The translations under genes were made by a program, and so were the position numbers. A stretch of DNA of 6,041 nucleotides. Source: Roseiflexaceae bacterium UBA965 (GTDB lineage Bacteria > Chloroflexota > Chloroflexia > Chloroflexales > Roseiflexaceae). The stretch covers positions 16,182 through 22,222 of the forward strand of contig DBCF01000242.1 of the NCBI GenBank assembly GCA_002292925.1, given 5' to 3'. Under the pieces are notes generated by a model. That model saw only the letters and a program-made list of their open reading frames with translations, was not told the DNA's origin and did no database searches. Positions 1 to 3,300 of the stretch are shown here, piece after piece; position 1 is the stretch's first letter; each line of letters starts with the position of its first letter.

Positions 1-112
1 GGGCGGTGGCGACCAGGGTGGCGAGGCGTTGTTCGCCGGTAAGATCATCGCCACAAGCGACCAATGATAATGCGATTGCCGAAACGGCGAAGATTTTGCT
101 CAATGTATGCAC
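1..112 (-). CDS. Lipoprotein, N-terminal fragment (3' partial)
   Basis: Thirty-seven codons are visible before the left edge, starting at GTG 110-112. The product has a short N-region with one Lys (MHTLSK), a hydrophobic core (IFAVSAIALS) and a lipobox L-V-A-C with Cys at residue 20, followed by G-D-D. That is a textbook signal-peptidase II site, so the mature protein should be lipid-anchored and exported. The last visible residues (RLATLVATA) look like the entry to an Ala/Thr-rich segment, as is common in Chloroflexota-type surface proteins. The GTG was chosen because GGAG lies 7 nt upstream; the in-frame TTG at 101-103 is a weaker alternative that would also keep the signal peptide. An in-frame TAA at 134-136 limits upstream extension. 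The gene sits downstream of the giant gene in the same direction but has its own promoter. Function beyond export is unknown. Confidence 0.82.
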   Translation of the reverse strand, partial: MHTLSKIFAVSAIALSLVACGDDLTGEQRLATLVATA

Positions 113-119
113 AATATTA

Positions 120-123
120 CTCC
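120..123 (-). promoter_or_regulatory. Shine-Dalgarno for the lipoprotein gene
   Basis: On the minus strand GGAG (within CGGAG) lies 7 nt before the GTG at 110-112. It decides in favour of GTG over the in-frame TTG nine bases further on, which would be 16 nt from this site. Confidence 0.75.
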
Positions 124-126
124 GTG

Positions 127-166
127 TAGTAAATTACAATATGCTTACTATACCGTGAAATTACTA
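127..166. repeat. TAGTAA/TTACTA elements flanking the -10 and start site
   Basis: TAGTAAATT at 127-135 and AAATTACTA at 158-166 face each other with one mismatch in nine, and another TTACTA at 145-150 overlaps the -10 box. The pattern could be an operator, but in AT-rich DNA such short matches arise easily. Confidence 0.25.
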
Positions 167-176
167 ATTTTGTCAA
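147..176 (-). promoter_or_regulatory. Sigma-70-type promoter for the lipoprotein gene
   Basis: The minus strand reads TTGACA (171-176, perfect -35), an 18-bp spacer, then TATAGT (147-152, 5 of 6 bases of the -10 consensus). Transcription should start near 138-141, leaving a leader of about 27 nt that contains the GGAG site. The surrounding DNA is AT-rich compared with the coding regions. Position, spacing and orientation all fit the GTG start at 112. This is a sequence match only; no start site has been measured. Confidence 0.8.
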
Positions 177-198
177 TTGTTTTGGGACATAAAACAAT
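176..198. repeat. Inverted repeat abutting the -35 element
   Basis: Arms ATTGTTTT (176-183) and AAAACAAT (191-198) are perfect 8-bp complements around a 7-nt loop. The repeat touches the first base of the -35 box of the lipoprotein promoter, a position typical of an activator site. It could also be a chance AT-rich palindrome. Confidence 0.4.
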
Positions 199-282
199 AC
201 GTACGCCTAATTTATCTTGCACAAGGCAAGCAGAGGGCGTGGAGACCATTGGATCGTAAGATGGGGGCTGCGTCTCAACGTA

Positions 283-318
283 CGACAACGCGCCGCGACA
301 TACTGCGGCGCGTTGTTG
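283..318 (-). terminator. GC-rich hairpin after the giant gene, possible terminator
   Basis: Arms 285-296 and 305-316 (core CAACGCGCCGC / GCGGCGCGTTG) form 12 perfect pairs around an 8-nt loop, extendable to 14 with one G-U pair. The stem begins 31 nt beyond the TAG of the giant gene and lies before the next promoter, where a terminator is expected. The minus-strand sequence after the stem (CGTACGTTGAGACG) has no U-run, so this is not a classical intrinsic terminator; it may instead protect the mRNA 3' end or act with a factor. Confidence 0.5.
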
Positions 319-347
319 ATTTACTTCCTACTTCAAATTTCCTATGT

Positions 348-3300
348 CTACGGGGCTGGGTACGCCGTCGCAGCCGGCGTGTTGGTGGGCGGGATTGGGT
401 AGGCAGTGGCGGTACGGCTGGCAGTGGCGGTACGGCTGGGGGTGCTGGTGACGGCACGTGCAGTCAGTGTCTGGGCATAGAAGGTTGGGCTACGACGGGC
501 AAGCATTGTCTGGGTGCTCCGTAAGTGGGTGCGGGTACGGGTGGCGGTGAATGTGTTTGCGATGAAGGGAGTCGCTGATGGCAGTGTGGCGGTGACGGTG
601 GTCGTACTTGATCTGGTCGGTGTGGTTGAGTTGGTGGGAGTTCTGGTCAGTGTCGTTGTGCTCGACCTAGTGCGGGTATTTGAAGGCACAAACCCGGGAA
701 TGGTTGCGGTACCTGTTGCGGCCAACGGCGTCTTTGATCGGACGTTGGTGGGTGACTTTGTGGCTGTCAGTGTGCGCGTAAATGTGGTGGTGGCTGTTGG
801 TGATGGACAATTGCCGGGGGTAGCACAAGCCGTGGCTGTTAATGTCGGCGCCACGCTGTCGGGATTGGTGTTGTTGTAAATTTGGATGACGGTGTTGGCA
901 GATACGGCGCTACTATAGAGCATTACGTCGTCAAGTGCACCGGTAAATCCACTCTTTGGCCAGACAGTGGCGCTACTGCTATAGCCGAGCATGAGTGGAT
1001 CGTTTATCGCTGGGAGTGCGATTGTCGCTTCGGAATATAACTTGGCATTCATATAAAACGATAGCTTTTGCGTGGTTGGGTTGTAGCTACAGGCGAAGTG
1101 ATACCAGCGGTTAAAGACGGCGTTTTCACTTTCGACAATAACCGGTGCAGTAGCGGCAAACCCCGCACACAGTGGCATATAACCGGTACTATCTGCACGT
1201 AAACCAACAGACATGCCTTGACCCGTTGCGTTGGTTTTGGTCATAAAGAAGTCATTGCCACTCGCAGAAACAGCGCTGACATTGGCCCAGAACGCCACTG
1301 TAAATTCACTCGTTGATGCGGGTGCCGTAAGGGCTAATTGCTGGGCACTATTATTGCTAAATATTGCTGCTGAACCATCATGAGGCACGAGACTACTTGC
1401 TTCTGGTCGCCCAAAAACTGGGCATTTGTTGTTGCTTGCGTCACACCGCATGGTGCCGCCGTTCGGTGATATGCTCTGCAGTTGGGTTTCGATAATCAAC
1501 CCGTTGATTTTAGTGCTTTCATTGAGGGGCGTTGTCCCATTGAGTTCTGCACGGGTAAGCACACGATTGAAGATGGCGACTTGACTCAGTTCGCCAGTCA
1601 CCCCTTCCATGGTATCGTAGCGCCGACCGATGATGAGTGGGGCTGCGGGTGGGGTAAATGCTCCACGCACAATGTCTTGGCCGATGATTTGGGCATCGCG
1701 CCACAAGGTGCGGATGCGTGAAGTGGGGTCAAAACTACAGGCATAGTCGTGCCATTCTTGGTCGACATACCAGCTGGTACTGCGTAGATCATCACCATAG
1801 AAGCTACAATAGGGACGATTTTCTCTGTCGATACCCATGGTCAAATACTGGCGTACCGCACCTGGTGTACCAATGCTGACCATTACATCGGCGCGGTTAA
1901 TATTTGTACGGCGCAGGCTGGCGCGCACAGTAAACGGCACGCCGTTGAGGTTGATGGAATTTGACGAAATCAGCTCGGTGTTGCGGCTATTGTTAAAAGT
2001 GAGGGCCTGTGAATCACTCGAGTTGAGTGTGGGGCAGGCTTGTGGTGACCCACAGCTGAAGGTGACTGGGTTGCCAGTGACGACCACTTCGGCAAAATTG
2101 AGTGATTCGGTTGCATCAAGTTGGATTCGTATATAGCGAGCTTGGGTACCAGCGGCGAATGTTGCCGTTTCGCTGGTGCCGGCCGGTGTCTCACAGGCAG
2201 TTTGGCTATCACAGACGAGCGTTTTCCAGGTGACTGCGCTGGTCTTGTTGGTGGCTATGTTTGTCGCTGTGGCGAGGTCTGTATTGCTCAAAAACACGAT
2301 GGCCGTGTTGAGCATTTTGACGCAACACTCGTCAATTCGATTGTAGACGGTGACACTACTGATATCACGCACACTGCCCAAATCGACTTGCCACCACGGA
2401 TTCGTAGAGTATAAGGTGGCGATTAGTGATGAATCTGCAGCATTCATATAGCCCAGCGTGTTGCCGTCGATGGCCCGATTGGCATCGTATCCCCATAATA
2501 CCGACGATTGTTTGGCAGTCAGCCCCGTATTGTGGATTTGGGGTGCGCCGTTGAACACTTGTGGTTGGCTAAAATCAGCCATGGTGTACCAGGCAACTTG
2601 ATTGGTGACAAAGTCTGCAGTGTTGGCACGGGCGGTCATGGTGGGCATGGGTACTGATGTATTGGTGGGGACGATGGTGACGGTGGGACTGCCATCTTCG
2701 ACAAAGACAGCGATTACTGTGTTGCCGGTAAAAATGTTGGTGATGTGGTGGGCGAGATTGACTTCGTAGAGTGCATCAAGCGTTGCGCTAGAATAATCCC
2801 CCCAGGCCACGGCAGTGCCGTCATTCATGAGTGCCATACTTTGCTGTTCACCTGCACTAATGGCAATCACATTGCCAAGGGTGGCGTCGTACGGTAAGTC
2901 TGCTTGGCCATAATCATTGCTATTGGCGCCCCAGGTGACGACTTGGCCGTCAGCACGTAACCCGAGGATGTGATAGTCGCCGGCCTCAATTTCGATGAGC
3001 GTAGTGGCCCGGGCGGGGATGGTGGCCACACCTTCATTGTTGTTATTGGCAGTTACCTTGACACTGCCATCATTAAGCAGTACGACGGCAAAATCACGTC
3101 CTGCTGCAATGTGTTTGATATTGGGGAATTGGGTCAAGTTAAATTGATTGGACCACACCCGGCCATCAAGGGTAAGCACCATCATGTGTGTACCACGGAC
3201 GGAGATTTCGGCCACATACCGTTGGAATGCGGCAGGGATGGTGTCGGTGATGTCGGTGGCGGGTGTGCCATTCGTACTACACGGCGCCCATGCACGTACC

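Larger units (their letters stand above)
113..347. other. Intergenic region between the two genes
   Basis: This 235-bp gap is AT-rich at its low end and GC-rich at its high end. It holds the hairpin after the giant gene, then the inverted repeat, promoter and ribosome binding site of the lipoprotein gene. Two CGTACG palindromes (200-205 and 279-284) are also present without obvious meaning. No RNA gene or small reading frame with a ribosome binding site was found. Confidence 0.7.

Noticed and set aside
101..103. TTG as alternative start of the lipoprotein gene
   Set aside because: It would keep the signal peptide, but the GGAG site is 16 nt away from it against 7 nt from the GTG at 110-112.
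275..457. Minus-strand Pro/Arg-rich small open frame overlapping the end of the giant gene
   Set aside because: It is another frame of the SRTATA repeat region, passes into the hairpin and has no ribosome binding site.
177..524. Plus-strand open frame of 115 codons across the intergenic region
   Set aside because: It begins at a TTG inside the -35-flanking inverted repeat, lacks a ribosome binding site, runs over the terminal hairpin and is antisense to the Thr-rich tail.
514..879. Plus-strand Val-rich open frame
   Set aside because: Antisense of the Thr-rich C-terminal tail; composition follows from Thr/Ala codons on the other strand.
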